A stretch of DNA of 31,834 bases from RCIO01 sp964629765 (GTDB lineage: Bacteria; Pseudomonadota; Alphaproteobacteria; Rhizobiales; Rhizobiaceae), in assembly GCA_964629765.1 (NCBI GenBank), contig CAZVTK010000041.1, forward strand, positions 1 to 31,834, read 5' to 3'. The notes beneath the pieces are model-generated. The model was not told where the DNA came from, did no database searches, and was given only the letters and a program-made list of their open reading frames with translations. Position numbers and translations under genes: made by a program. The number at the start of each line of letters is the position of its first letter. Position 1 is the first letter of the stretch. This document shows positions 1-7,688 of the stretch, piece after piece.

Positions 1-1267
1 CGTAATTGCCCGCGCCGAACGAGCCGCCGATGATGACCGTGAATTTCGGCACACGCGCCGTCGCCACTGCGGTCACGAGTTTCGCGCCGTCGCGGGCGAT
101 GCCGCCGGCCTCGTATTTCCTGCCGACCATGAAGCCGGTGATGTTTTGCAGGAAGACCAGCGGGATTTTGCGCTGCGTGCACAGTTCGATGAAATGCGCG
201 CCCTTCAGCGCGCTCTCCGAAAACAGCACGCCATTGTTGGCGAGGATGCCGACCGGCATACCGTGGACATGGGCGAAACCGGTGACGAGCGTCGTGCCGT
301 AATTGGCCTTGAACTCGTCCAGCTCCGAGCCGTCGACGATGCGCGCGATCACCTCGCGCACGTCGTAGGGCGTGCGCGTGTCCTGCGGCACGATGCCGTG
401 GATATCGGACGGGTCGTAGAGCGGCGGGCGCGGCTCGCGAAGCGCGAGCTGCTGCGGCTTCGTCCGGTTGAGGTTGCGCACGATGCGACGGGTGAGCGCC
501 AGCGCGTGGGCGTCGTCCAGCGCGTAGTGGTCGGCGACGCCGGACAGGCGCGTGTGGACCTCGGCGCCGCCGAGTTCTTCCGCCGTCACCTCCTCGCCGG
601 TGGCGGCCTTCACCAGAGGCGGGCCGCCGAGGAAGATGGTGGCCTGGTTGCGCACCATGATCGATTCGTCGGCCATGGCCGGCACGTAGGCGCCGCCGGC
701 CGTGCACGACCCCATCACGCAGGCGATCTGCGGAATGCCGGCGGCAGACATGTTGGCCTGATTGAAGAAGATGCGACCGAAATGCTCTCGGTCGGGGAAC
801 ACCTCGTCCTGATTGGGCAGGTTGGCGCCGCCGGAATCGACGAGGTAGACGCAGGGCAGATTGTTCTCACGCGCGATCTCCTGCGCGCGCAGGTGCTTCT
901 TCACGGTCATGGGATAGTAAGTGCCGCCCTTCACGGTGGCGTCGTTGACGACCACCATCACCTCCTGCCCCTCGACGCGGCCGACGCCCGCGATCATGCC
1001 GGCCGACGCGATGTCGCCGCCATACATGTCCCATGCCGCGAACTGGCCGATTTCGAGGAAGGGCGAGCCCGTGTCGAGAAGCTGGGCGAGCCGCTGGCGC
1101 GGCAACAGCTTGCCCCGGCCGACATGGCGCTCGCGCGCTTCGGCCGGACCGCCCTCGGCCACCGTCTTCGCCTTGCCGGCGATGTCGGCCACAAGTCCCG
1201 CCATCTTCGCGGCGTTGGCCCTGAAGGCATCGGAAGCGGTGGAGACGGACGAGCGGATGACCGGCAT
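1..1267 (-). CDS. mccB: methylcrotonyl-CoA carboxylase beta (carboxyltransferase) subunit, 3' end cut by window
   Basis: Carboxyltransferase subunit of the biotin enzyme that carboxylates 3-methylcrotonyl-CoA in leucine degradation; it acts in the cytosol with a biotin-carrying alpha subunit. 422 codons are visible from ATG 1267 to the window edge, with no internal stop. The usual length is about 535 residues, so the last fifth is missing. The start MPVIRSSVSTASDAFRANAA and the block GRGKLLPRQRLAQLLD are typical of the family. Later blocks are LVDSGGANLPNQDE, a glycine-rich stretch GSCTAGGAYVPAM (acyl-CoA side) and FLQNITGFMVG (second half). A GGGAGA ribosome site lies 6 nt before the ATG. 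The neighbouring isovaleryl-CoA dehydrogenase makes the substrate of this enzyme and supports MCC over propionyl-CoA carboxylase. The specificity call rests on that context and on overall similarity. Confidence 0.93.
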   Translation of the reverse strand, partial: MPVIRSSVSTASDAFRANAAKMAGLVADIAGKAKTVAEGGPAEARERHVGRGKLLPRQRLAQLLDTGSPFLEIGQFAAWDMYGGDIASAGMIAGVGRVEGQEVMVVVNDATVKGGTYYPMTVKKHLRAQEIARENNLPCVYLVDSGGANLPNQDEVFPDREHFGRIFFNQANMSAAGIPQIACVMGSCTAGGAYVPAMADESIMVRNQATIFLGGPPLVKAATGEEVTAEELGGAEVHTRLSGVADHYALDDAHALALTRRIVRNLNRTKPQQLALREPRPPLYDPSDIHGIVPQDTRTPYDVREVIARIVDGSELDEFKANYGTTLVTGFAHVHGMPVGILANNGVLFSESALKGAHFIELCTQRKIPLVFLQNITGFMVGRKYEAGGIARDGAKLVTAVATARVPKFTVIIGGSFGAGNY

Positions 1268-1527
1268 GAATTCTCCCTCGACGCCCTCTTCAGGCGCGCT
1301 GGCGCGGATTAAACAACGGGGTCGCGGGCGCGGCTAGCCCCGCCGGTCGACGGACGCAGGGAATTCGCCTTTCTTCGGCCACGATCCGGCAGGATACGCA
1401 CCGCCGCTTCAACCCCGGCTGAACCCCAAGGAGAACGCAGCCATGAGATCGCAACAGGCTTCGACACGTCCCGTGCCGGCGCCCGCATTGCGTCCGGCTG
1501 ACAGTTCTCCGGCAAGGTACAGCCACC

Positions 1528-2691
1528 ATGGCCCGTTCCATGATCGCGCGACGGCAGGAGGCCGAGCGCAACCGCATCGCGGCGTATGACGCCACGCTGA
1601 AGCATGTGCGGCGCGCGCAGCGCCCCGCACCCGATTTCGACCGTGCCCTCATGGAGGCGCTGAACGGCACCGACGCGCCGGCGATCCGCCCGGGCGCCGA
1701 CTGGCGCCCGCAGATGAAGACGCGCGACGCCGGCAAGCTCCGTCTCGCCGCGGCGCGGCATCTTTACGCGCGCTACGCGGTGGCGCCGCATCTGGAGGCG
1801 ATCTGGCTCGACGACGCCCAGGCGAACGGGGAGCTGGACGCGGCCGAGGCGCGGCTGCGCCGACGCTGGTATGCGGTGGCCGCCCGCGGCGGCTCGCTCC
1901 ACAAGGAGACCGAGGCGGGCCGGTGGCTGTCGCGCAGGGAGGTGCACGCCTTCCTGAACCCGCCCGGCGAGCTGCCGTTCGAGGCGGCGCTCTGGCAGGC
2001 GATCGCGCGCTCGTTCACCGACGATATCGGGCTGGCGCTGCGCATCGCGCGGTCGCGCATCGGTTACACGCCGCGCGGCGAAATCGGGTTCTGGCGCGAG
2101 GCGGCGCGGTTCTTCGTCGCCAATCCGGCGCCGCGCGAGACGATCGACGACCTGTGCGACTTCCTCGCCGAGCGCCACCGCCGCGACCGCGACTTCAGCC
2201 TCAAGGGGCGCACGCCCGTTTCGCTGGAGCGACAGATGCGCGAATGGCATCGCGACCTCGCGGCGATCCGGCGCATCGAGGAGGCGCAGCGGCTGGCGGC
2301 GCGGGCGGCGGGACGCGAGGCGGAAACGACCGGCCGCTGGGTCGGCTCGCCGCTTGCCGACTGGTCGTGGCAGCCCTCGGCCAAGGAGGCCAAGGCACGG
2401 CGCGAGGAGTTCGTTGTGACGCAGCTCACCACGGCGGAGGAGCTGGTGGCCGAGACGCGGGCGATGCACCACTGCGTATCGACCTACGCGCAGAAGTGCA
2501 TCAACGGGCAGGCGTCGATATGGTCGCTGAGGCTGAAGCGCGCCCGCGGCAGCGACCGGCTGCTGACGATCGAGCTCGATCGCCGCAACCGCGCGGTGCA
2601 GGTGCGCGGCTTCGCCAACAGGTTGGCCAGGCCGGACGAGGTGGAGGTGCTGTCGCGGTGGGCCAAGGCGCGCGGGGTGGTGCTGATGTAG
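1528..2691 (+). CDS. PcfJ-domain protein of unknown function
   Basis: 387 residues. The C-terminal third carries the PcfJ-like signature: the block ETRAMHHCVSTYAQKC followed by INGQASIWSLRL and a strand-rich end (LLTIELDRRNRAVQVRGFAN). The name comes from a gene on an enterococcal conjugative plasmid, but no biochemical role is established and chromosomal homologues are common. The N-terminal two thirds are rich in Arg, Ala and Glu and have no motif I recognise. There is no signal peptide or membrane segment. A weak AAGG lies 12 nt before ATG 1528. The gene sits on the opposite strand between isovaleryl-CoA dehydrogenase and mccB, which would otherwise be adjacent, so it looks like an insertion into the leucine operon. 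Its GC matches the neighbours, which argues against very recent arrival. Confidence 0.8.
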   Translation: MARSMIARRQEAERNRIAAYDATLKHVRRAQRPAPDFDRALMEALNGTDAPAIRPGADWRPQMKTRDAGKLRLAAARHLYARYAVAPHLEAIWLDDAQANGELDAAEARLRRRWYAVAARGGSLHKETEAGRWLSRREVHAFLNPPGELPFEAALWQAIARSFTDDIGLALRIARSRIGYTPRGEIGFWREAARFFVANPAPRETIDDLCDFLAERHRRDRDFSLKGRTPVSLERQMREWHRDLAAIRRIEEAQRLAARAAGREAETTGRWVGSPLADWSWQPSAKEAKARREEFVVTQLTTAEELVAETRAMHHCVSTYAQKCINGQASIWSLRLKRARGSDRLLTIELDRRNRAVQVRGFANRLARPDEVEVLSRWAKARGVVLM

Positions 2692-2747
2692 ATCATTCGT
2701 CATCCACGCTTCCCGGCCCTCGGCTACGGCCTCGGGCGTTCGAAACT

Positions 2748-2788
2748 CGAAAAGCTCATTCAGGGGCTTTTCGCCGGCCTGCGGCCGG
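2748..2788. repeat. two adjacent inverted repeats between convergent genes
   Basis: CGAAAAGC (2748-2755) pairs with GCTTTTCG (2766-2773) around a 10-nt loop. Immediately after, CCGGCC (2774-2779) pairs with GGCCGG (2783-2788) around TGC. They lie in the 104-nt gap between the ends of the PcfJ-domain gene and the acyl-CoA dehydrogenase. They could end transcription from either side, although there is no long T-run, or be a dispersed palindromic element. Only one copy was noticed in this window. Confidence 0.5.
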
Positions 2789-2795
2789 ACGTTTC

Positions 2796-3956
2796 TCACC
2801 CCTCCGCGACGATCTCGCGGCCGATCAGCCAGCGCCTGATTTCGCTGGTGCCTGCCCCGATCTCGTAGAGCTTGGCGTCGCGCAGCAGGCGGCCGGTCGG
2901 GCTGTCGTTCATGTAGCCCATGCCGCCGAGGAGCTGGATGGCGTCGAGCGCGATCTTCGTGGCGTTCTCCGCCGAATAGAGGATGCAGCCGGCGGCGTCC
3001 TTGCGCGTCGTCTCGTGGCGATCGCAGGCGGCGGCGACGGCATAGACATAGGCGCGCGCGGCGTTCATCACCGTGTACATGTCGGCCAACTTGCCCTGCA
3101 CGAGCTGGAAATCGCCGATCGCCTGGCCGAACTGGCGGCGCGCGCCGACATAGGGAACGGCAACGTCGAGACAGGCCGCCATGATGCCGAGCGGGCCGCC
3201 CGACAGCACCACGCGCTCGTAGTCCAGTCCCGACATCAGCACCTCGACGCCGCGGCCGTGCTCACCCAGCACGTTCTCGAACGGCACATCGACATCCTCG
3301 AAGACGAGTTCGCCGGTGTTGGAGCCGCGCATGCCGAGCTTGTCGAGCTTTTGCGCGACCGAAAAACCCTTCATGGTCTTCTCGATCAGGAAGGCGGTAA
3401 TGCCCCGCGAGCCGAGCGTCGCCTCGGTCTTTGCGTAGACGACCAGCGTGTCGGCGTCGGGACCGTTGGTGATCCACATCTTGGAGCCGTTGAGTACGTA
3501 GCGGTCGTTGTGCTTCTCCGCCCGCAGCTTCATCGACACCACGTCGGAGCCGGAGCCGGTCTCGGACATGGCCAGCGCGCCGACCGAGGTGCCGGCGCAA
3601 AGATCCGGCAGGTAGCGCGCCTTCTGCTGCGGCGTGCCCCAGCGGTTGATCTGGTTGATGCACAGGTTCGAGTGGGCGCCGTAGGAAAGGCCCACCGAGG
3701 CGGACGCGCGCGAAATCTCCTCCATGGCGACGACATGGGCGACATAACCCATGCCCGAGCCGCCATAGTCGGGATCGGCGGTGACGCCGAGCAGGCCGAG
3801 CGCGCCCAGCTTCTCCCAGAGATCGGCGGGGAAATCATTGTCGCGGTCGATCCCGGCGGCTCGCGGCGCGATCTCGTCGGCCGCGAAACGGCGCACCGTC
3901 TCGCGCAGCGCCTCGATCTCCTCACCAAGCCCGAAGCGCATCGTGCGGTCGTACAT
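2796..3956 (-). CDS. ivd: isovaleryl-CoA dehydrogenase (acyl-CoA dehydrogenase family)
   Basis: FAD enzyme that oxidises isovaleryl-CoA to 3-methylcrotonyl-CoA in leucine catabolism and passes electrons to electron-transfer flavoprotein. 386 residues, the normal family length. Visible are the FAD/substrate block ALAMSETGSGSDVVSM (about 127-142) and KMWITNGPDAD (159-169). The putative catalytic glutamate is E247 in GLDYERVVLSGGPLG; a Glu at this helix position is typical of isovaleryl-CoA dehydrogenases, whereas short- and medium-chain enzymes carry it near the C-terminus. The tail LYEIGAGTSEIRRWLIGRE is also canonical. The start overlaps the 3' end of the upstream TetR gene by 35 nt and has a strong GGAGGAG ribosome site, so the two are almost certainly co-transcribed. 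The presence of mccB beyond the PcfJ-domain gene supports the substrate assignment. Confidence 0.94.
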   Translation of the reverse strand: MYDRTMRFGLGEEIEALRETVRRFAADEIAPRAAGIDRDNDFPADLWEKLGALGLLGVTADPDYGGSGMGYVAHVVAMEEISRASASVGLSYGAHSNLCINQINRWGTPQQKARYLPDLCAGTSVGALAMSETGSGSDVVSMKLRAEKHNDRYVLNGSKMWITNGPDADTLVVYAKTEATLGSRGITAFLIEKTMKGFSVAQKLDKLGMRGSNTGELVFEDVDVPFENVLGEHGRGVEVLMSGLDYERVVLSGGPLGIMAACLDVAVPYVGARRQFGQAIGDFQLVQGKLADMYTVMNAARAYVYAVAAACDRHETTRKDAAGCILYSAENATKIALDAIQLLGGMGYMNDSPTGRLLRDAKLYEIGAGTSEIRRWLIGREIVAEG

Positions 3957-4587
3957 GGGTCTCCTCCAGACTGGCGCCGGCTTGCGGGGCGCCGACCATC
4001 CTCATGGTCATTCGATAATAGCTCTCGGCGACCTCGCCGACCGACAGTTTCTCGCCGCCCTGTTCCGGCGGCCTGAACCAGACGATGACGCCGGTGATCA
4101 TCTGGATGATCGCCATCGACGCCAGCTTGGGATCGTCGAGCAGGAAGTCGCCCGCCGCCGCGCCTTCGCGCAGGATCGCGCGCAGATCGGCCTCGTAGCG
4201 GGAGCGCAGCGACAGGATGTCGGCCAGGCGCTCCGGCGACAGGCTGCGCAGCTCCAGATTGCTCACATGGGTGGACTGCCGGTCCGCCAGATGGAAGCGG
4301 ACATGGTTGCGCACGAAGGCGCCCAGCGCCGCCACCGGATCGCCGCCGGCCGGCCGCGCCGCATGCCAGCTATCGAGCAGCGCCGTCATATGGCCGTGCA
4401 TCAGGTCGAACAGCAAATCTTCCTTGGTCGGAAAATAGCGGTAGAGCGCGGCCGCCTGCACGCCCACCTCGGCCGCAAGCTGGCGCATGGCGACCGCCTC
4501 GTAGCCATAGGTGGCGAAAAGCTCGACCGCGGCGCGCCTGATCGCCGCCTGCGTCCGCTCGCCGTCCGATCCGACCGTGCGCGACAT
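3922..4587 (-). CDS. TetR-family regulator, likely of the leucine-degradation genes
   Basis: 221 residues from ATG 4587, chosen because GGAGGAG lies 4 nt upstream; an ATG 15 nt further up (4602) lacks such a site. The N-terminal 60 residues are a TetR DNA-binding domain (AIRRAAVELFATYGYEAVAM, then LAAEVGVQAAALYRYFPTKE). The C-terminal part is a ligand domain. It overlaps the start of the isovaleryl-CoA dehydrogenase and heads that transcript. A 16-bp near-palindrome at 4611-4626 in front of the gene is a plausible autoregulatory operator. TetR-type regulators of branched-chain acyl-CoA catabolism (LiuQ-like) are known in proteobacteria; assigning this one to that role is inferred from position. 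Confidence 0.85.
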   Translation of the reverse strand: MSRTVGSDGERTQAAIRRAAVELFATYGYEAVAMRQLAAEVGVQAAALYRYFPTKEDLLFDLMHGHMTALLDSWHAARPAGGDPVAALGAFVRNHVRFHLADRQSTHVSNLELRSLSPERLADILSLRSRYEADLRAILREGAAAGDFLLDDPKLASMAIIQMITGVIVWFRPPEQGGEKLSVGEVAESYYRMTMRMVGAPQAGASLEETHVRPHDALRAW

Positions 4588-4610
4588 CGCTCCTCCATGC
4601 ATGATTAATA

Positions 4611-4626
4611 AAATGAACGGTCATTT
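4611..4626. promoter_or_regulatory. probable TetR operator
   Basis: AAATGAACGGTCATTT is a palindrome with one mismatched pair near the centre (AAATGA / TCATTT arms around ACGG). It lies 23 nt upstream of the TetR start codon, where autorepressor sites are expected. It could also influence the divergent stress-protein promoter about 120 nt away. Confidence 0.6.
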
Positions 4627-4672
4627 CTTTCAAGGGGACCGCGCCCGCCCGCCCGCCGCGACTTCGAAGCGA

Positions 4673-4686
4673 TTGACCCACATCAA
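4673..4686 (+). promoter_or_regulatory. FNR/FixK-type box
   Basis: TTGACCCACATCAA matches the FNR/FixK consensus TTGA-N6-TCAA exactly. It lies 62 nt before the universal stress protein start, a normal activating distance for a site near -40. In alphaproteobacteria such boxes control genes induced at low oxygen, including stress-protein genes. The site is seen; its use is inferred. Confidence 0.75.
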
Positions 4687-4748
4687 TGGCAGTTTCGCGT
4701 GCGGCTCATACATATGAAGACACGAGAACCGAACACGGAGCCAAGACC

Positions 4749-5582
4749 ATGAAGATGCGTGCCCTGCTGCCGCTGGTCACCTATCCGGACGCCAATTCCG
4801 ACGAGGCCGCCGCCGGCGCCGTAGCGACCGCCAAAGTGCTGGGCGCGGACCTGCACGCGCTGGCGCTGGTCGCCGACGTGCCGGACGTCACCAACGCGCT
4901 TTCGCGGGTGCTGATCGACGTGAAGGGCATGGAGCGCGCCGCCGAAAAGCGCAGCCGCGACAATGGCGACCGCCTGCTGGCGGCGGTGGCCGGCGCGGCG
5001 AAGGAGGCGGGCGTGACCGCGACGACCAACAGCGTCGCGCTGTCGCCCGACCTTCACGGCGAGGCGGCCGCGACGCATGCCCGCTATTTCGACGTCTCGA
5101 TCGTCGGCTGGGAGGCGAAGAACCATCCCTCGCGCGACGTCGCCGAGGCGGTGATGTTCGGCTCCGGCCGGCCGCTCGTCCTTTTGCCGCAGGGCAAGGC
5201 GCCCGCCTCGCTCGGCCACATCGCCATCGCCTGGGACGGCAGCGCGGCTGCCGCGGCCGCGGTGGGCTGCGCCACGCCGCTGCTGGTCAAGGCGTCGGCG
5301 GTGACGGTGCTCACCGTGCTCGACGAAAAACCGCTCGCCCGGGATGCGGGCGAGCGGCTGGCGGGCGAGCTCAGGCTGCGTGGCCTGCCGGTCACCTTCA
5401 AGGCGATCCGCGCCGAGGACCGGCCCATCGACACGAGCTTGCAGGACCATGCGAGGGAAGCCGGAGCCGACCTCCTGGTGATGGGCGCGTTCGGCCATTC
5501 GCGGCTGCGCGACTTCGTGCTCGGCGGCGCCACCAAGGGCGTGCTGACCGACCTGCGCATGCCGGTGATGCTGTCTCATTGA
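4749..5582 (+). CDS. universal stress protein with two UspA domains
   Basis: 277 residues from ATG 4749. GGAG lies 9 nt upstream; in-frame codons further upstream would run into the FNR box. Two tandem Usp folds are apparent. The first (1-148) is degenerate. The second (about 155-277) has the start HIAIAWDGS and the nucleotide-binding-like loop MGAFGHSRLRDFVLGG (245-260), ending in RMPVMLSH. Proteins of this type bind ATP and support survival under stress; the exact role is not known. The short-chain dehydrogenase follows after 22 nt and is probably in the same transcript. The perfect FNR/FixK box upstream suggests induction at low oxygen. Confidence 0.9.
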   Translation: MKMRALLPLVTYPDANSDEAAAGAVATAKVLGADLHALALVADVPDVTNALSRVLIDVKGMERAAEKRSRDNGDRLLAAVAGAAKEAGVTATTNSVALSPDLHGEAAATHARYFDVSIVGWEAKNHPSRDVAEAVMFGSGRPLVLLPQGKAPASLGHIAIAWDGSAAAAAAVGCATPLLVKASAVTVLTVLDEKPLARDAGERLAGELRLRGLPVTFKAIRAEDRPIDTSLQDHAREAGADLLVMGAFGHSRLRDFVLGGATKGVLTDLRMPVMLSH

Positions 5583-5604
5583 TCCCGTTCAAGGAGTGAC
5601 CAAT

Positions 5605-6357
5605 ATGGCACGTTTCGACAACAAGGTCGCGGTGGTGACCGGCGCCGCCTCCGGCATCGGCGAGGCGATCGCGCGGCAGCTCGCGGCGGAAGGCGCGAAG
5701 ATCGTCGCCGCCGATATCGACCTGAAGGGCGCCGAGCGCGTCGCGGCGGAAATCGCCAAGGCTCACGGCTCCGCCGCCGCCTGCAAGGTCGACACGGCCG
5801 ACGCGGCCTCCGTCGAGGCCATGGTGGCCTTCGCCGAGAAGACCTATGGGGCGCTGGATCTGGCGGTGAACAATGCCGGCATAGGCGGGCCGATCGCGCC
5901 AGTCGGCGACTACCCGCTCGACGGCTGGCACAAGGTGATCGACATCAACCTGAACGGCGTGTTCTACGGCACGAAATACGCCATCGCGGCCATGCTGCGG
6001 GCCGGCGGCGGGGCCATCGTCAACATGGCCTCGATCCTCGGCTCGGTCGGCTGGGCGGATTCGTCCGCCTATGTGGCGGCCAAGCACGGCGTGGTGGGCC
6101 TGACCAAGGCCGCCGCGCTGGAATATGCGGCCAAGGGCATCCGCATCAATTCCGTCGGCCCGGCCTTCATCAACACGCCGCTGCTTTCGGCCAATCTGGA
6201 CGAGGCGACGCTGGGCGCGCTCAGCGGCATGCACCCGGTCGGGCGGCTCGGCACGGCGGACGAGGTTGCGAAGCTGACCTGCTTCCTGCTGTCCGACGAG
6301 GCGAGCTTCATCACCGGCAGCTACCATCTCGTCGACGGCGGCTACACGGCGCGATAG
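5605..6357 (+). CDS. short-chain dehydrogenase/reductase (SDR), glucose/ribitol type
   Basis: NAD(P)-dependent oxidoreductase of 250 residues, the classical SDR length. The cofactor motif TGAASGIG is at 12-19, NNAG at 89-92, catalytic Ser at 143, and Tyr156-x3-Lys160 in SAYVAAKHG. D37 in VAADIDL, at the end of the second strand, suggests NAD(H) over NADP(H). ATG 5605 is preferred because AAGGAG lies 8 nt before it; a GTG at 5596 overlaps that ribosome site. It follows the stress-protein gene closely and probably shares its FNR/FixK-controlled promoter. The substrate cannot be told from sequence. The C-terminal block SFITGSYHLVDGGYTAR is typical of SDRs. Confidence 0.92.
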   Translation: MARFDNKVAVVTGAASGIGEAIARQLAAEGAKIVAADIDLKGAERVAAEIAKAHGSAAACKVDTADAASVEAMVAFAEKTYGALDLAVNNAGIGGPIAPVGDYPLDGWHKVIDINLNGVFYGTKYAIAAMLRAGGGAIVNMASILGSVGWADSSAYVAAKHGVVGLTKAAALEYAAKGIRINSVGPAFINTPLLSANLDEATLGALSGMHPVGRLGTADEVAKLTCFLLSDEASFITGSYHLVDGGYTAR

Positions 6358-6394
6358 ACCCGCTCCGCGCGGCGCGCGGCGACGGCCGAGCGCC

Positions 6395-7615
6395 TTACAA
6401 TCCCAGCAGCGCCGCGAAGCGCGGCGTCAGCAGGTGCCTGACGCTCGCGGCCGGCAGTTCCAGCACGTCGTCGCCGCAGGCATTGATGACGTGCGGAAGT
6501 CCTTCGAGGCCGAACACGATGCGCAGCTCGTTCCCCTCGCGCCTCAGGCTGGCGGCGAGGAACTCGCCGATCAACTCGTCGGTGCCACATTCCGCCTCGA
6601 ACTCGATATCCACGTCGCTGGCCGGCTTCTCGCGGGTGTCGCGCACGAAAGCCGCCAGCGTCTCGCCCGGCCGGCCATCGGCCGCGTCGGCGAACATGTC
6701 TTCCAGCGCCAGCTCCTCGCCCGAGGCGATGTCCAGCGTGAAGCGGTTGATGAAATTGTAGGGGTGCGCGCCGCCGCACCAGAGGCTGCCGGATTCCTGC
6801 CAGCTCGCCAGCCTCGGCGTCACGGCGTGAACCTCGGTGAAGAGGTCCTCGTAGCCGCCGAGTGTGCCGCTTTCGGTGGACCAGTGCGTGCCGTTCTCGT
6901 TGAAGCCTGCATATTGGAGCGCGGCGCAACCGAAGGCCGACAGATTGTGGCGCCAGTGGCGCTGCTCCAGCGCGGCATTGGCAATGTCAGGCGAGGCGCC
7001 CGCCAGCTCGACGATGCGCGGCATGGCGAATTTCGTGCGCGGGTCGACGGCGTAGTCGAAGCGCGCATCCGGCCAGCCCTGCGCGCGGCTGCGCTCCAGC
7101 ACCACCTGCATGCGCCAGTAATCGTAGGGCTCGTTGGCGCGGCCGATCGGATCGCCGTTCCAGCCCAGATCCTCGCTGTGGCCGAAAAGGTCCAGCGGCG
7201 TCTTCGGCGCGGCCGGCTCGAAGCGGCTGCCCTCGCGAGCCAGTTCCAGCCTGAATTCGCGCTTGCCTTTCCAGGTTCCGGCGAGCTTGCCGCCGGCGCC
7301 GGCCTTCAGCGTCCACACCCCGCCGACGGGCGGCTTCCCGCCCTCGCCGCATGTGTCGGCGCCGCAGGGCTCCTCCTCGGCGAGGACGATCGTGGCGCCC
7401 TTGCGCGATACCGCCTGCAAGGGGATGTCGATGCCCTTGTTCAGGTAGAAATAGCGGCCGAAGACCGGACCGTCCTGCCTTTGCGGGTCGGACGACAGCT
7501 CGACCACGATGTCGATGGTGCCGAGCTTGCCGCGATAGGTGGTCGGGTCGGCAAGGGCCGGCGCCGCAGCCATGGTGGCGCAAAGGGCGAAGGACAGGAG
7601 ACGCAGCAGGGTCAT
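6395..7615 (-). CDS. secreted DUF3298-like protein
   Basis: 406 residues from ATG 7615. The N-terminus MTLLRLLSFALCATMAAAPALA is a signal peptide with an ALA cleavage motif, so the product is exported to the periplasm. An in-frame ATG at 7651 would add 12 residues in front of it and has no better ribosome site. The C-terminal half carries the DUF3298/RsiV-like signature CGGAHPYNFINRFTLDI, then SGEELALEDMF. Six or more cysteines suggest disulphides. Its function is unknown; related domains occur in cell-envelope and anti-sigma proteins. The ABC exporter gene upstream ends 73 nt before it on the same strand, so the two may be co-transcribed. Confidence 0.78.
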   Translation of the reverse strand: MTLLRLLSFALCATMAAAPALADPTTYRGKLGTIDIVVELSSDPQRQDGPVFGRYFYLNKGIDIPLQAVSRKGATIVLAEEEPCGADTCGEGGKPPVGGVWTLKAGAGGKLAGTWKGKREFRLELAREGSRFEPAAPKTPLDLFGHSEDLGWNGDPIGRANEPYDYWRMQVVLERSRAQGWPDARFDYAVDPRTKFAMPRIVELAGASPDIANAALEQRHWRHNLSAFGCAALQYAGFNENGTHWSTESGTLGGYEDLFTEVHAVTPRLASWQESGSLWCGGAHPYNFINRFTLDIASGEELALEDMFADAADGRPGETLAAFVRDTREKPASDVDIEFEAECGTDELIGEFLAASLRREGNELRIVFGLEGLPHVINACGDDVLELPAASVRHLLTPRFAALLGL

Positions 7616-7688
7616 GCCGGCATTGATGATCGCCGCCGGTAACAGGAGCATGCCGCGCCGCCCGGCGAAGGAAACCGGGCGGCCGCGC

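Noticed and set aside
1443..1589. 48-codon ORF with AAGGAG upstream, overlapping the PcfJ-domain gene start
   Set aside because: Composition is like the shifted frame of the real gene and it has no recognisable sequence; it could only be a leader peptide.
1309..2799. 496-codon minus-strand ORF opposite the PcfJ-domain gene
   Set aside because: Arg/Ala/Pro-rich shadow frame typical of GC-rich DNA; the plus-strand protein has a real family signature.
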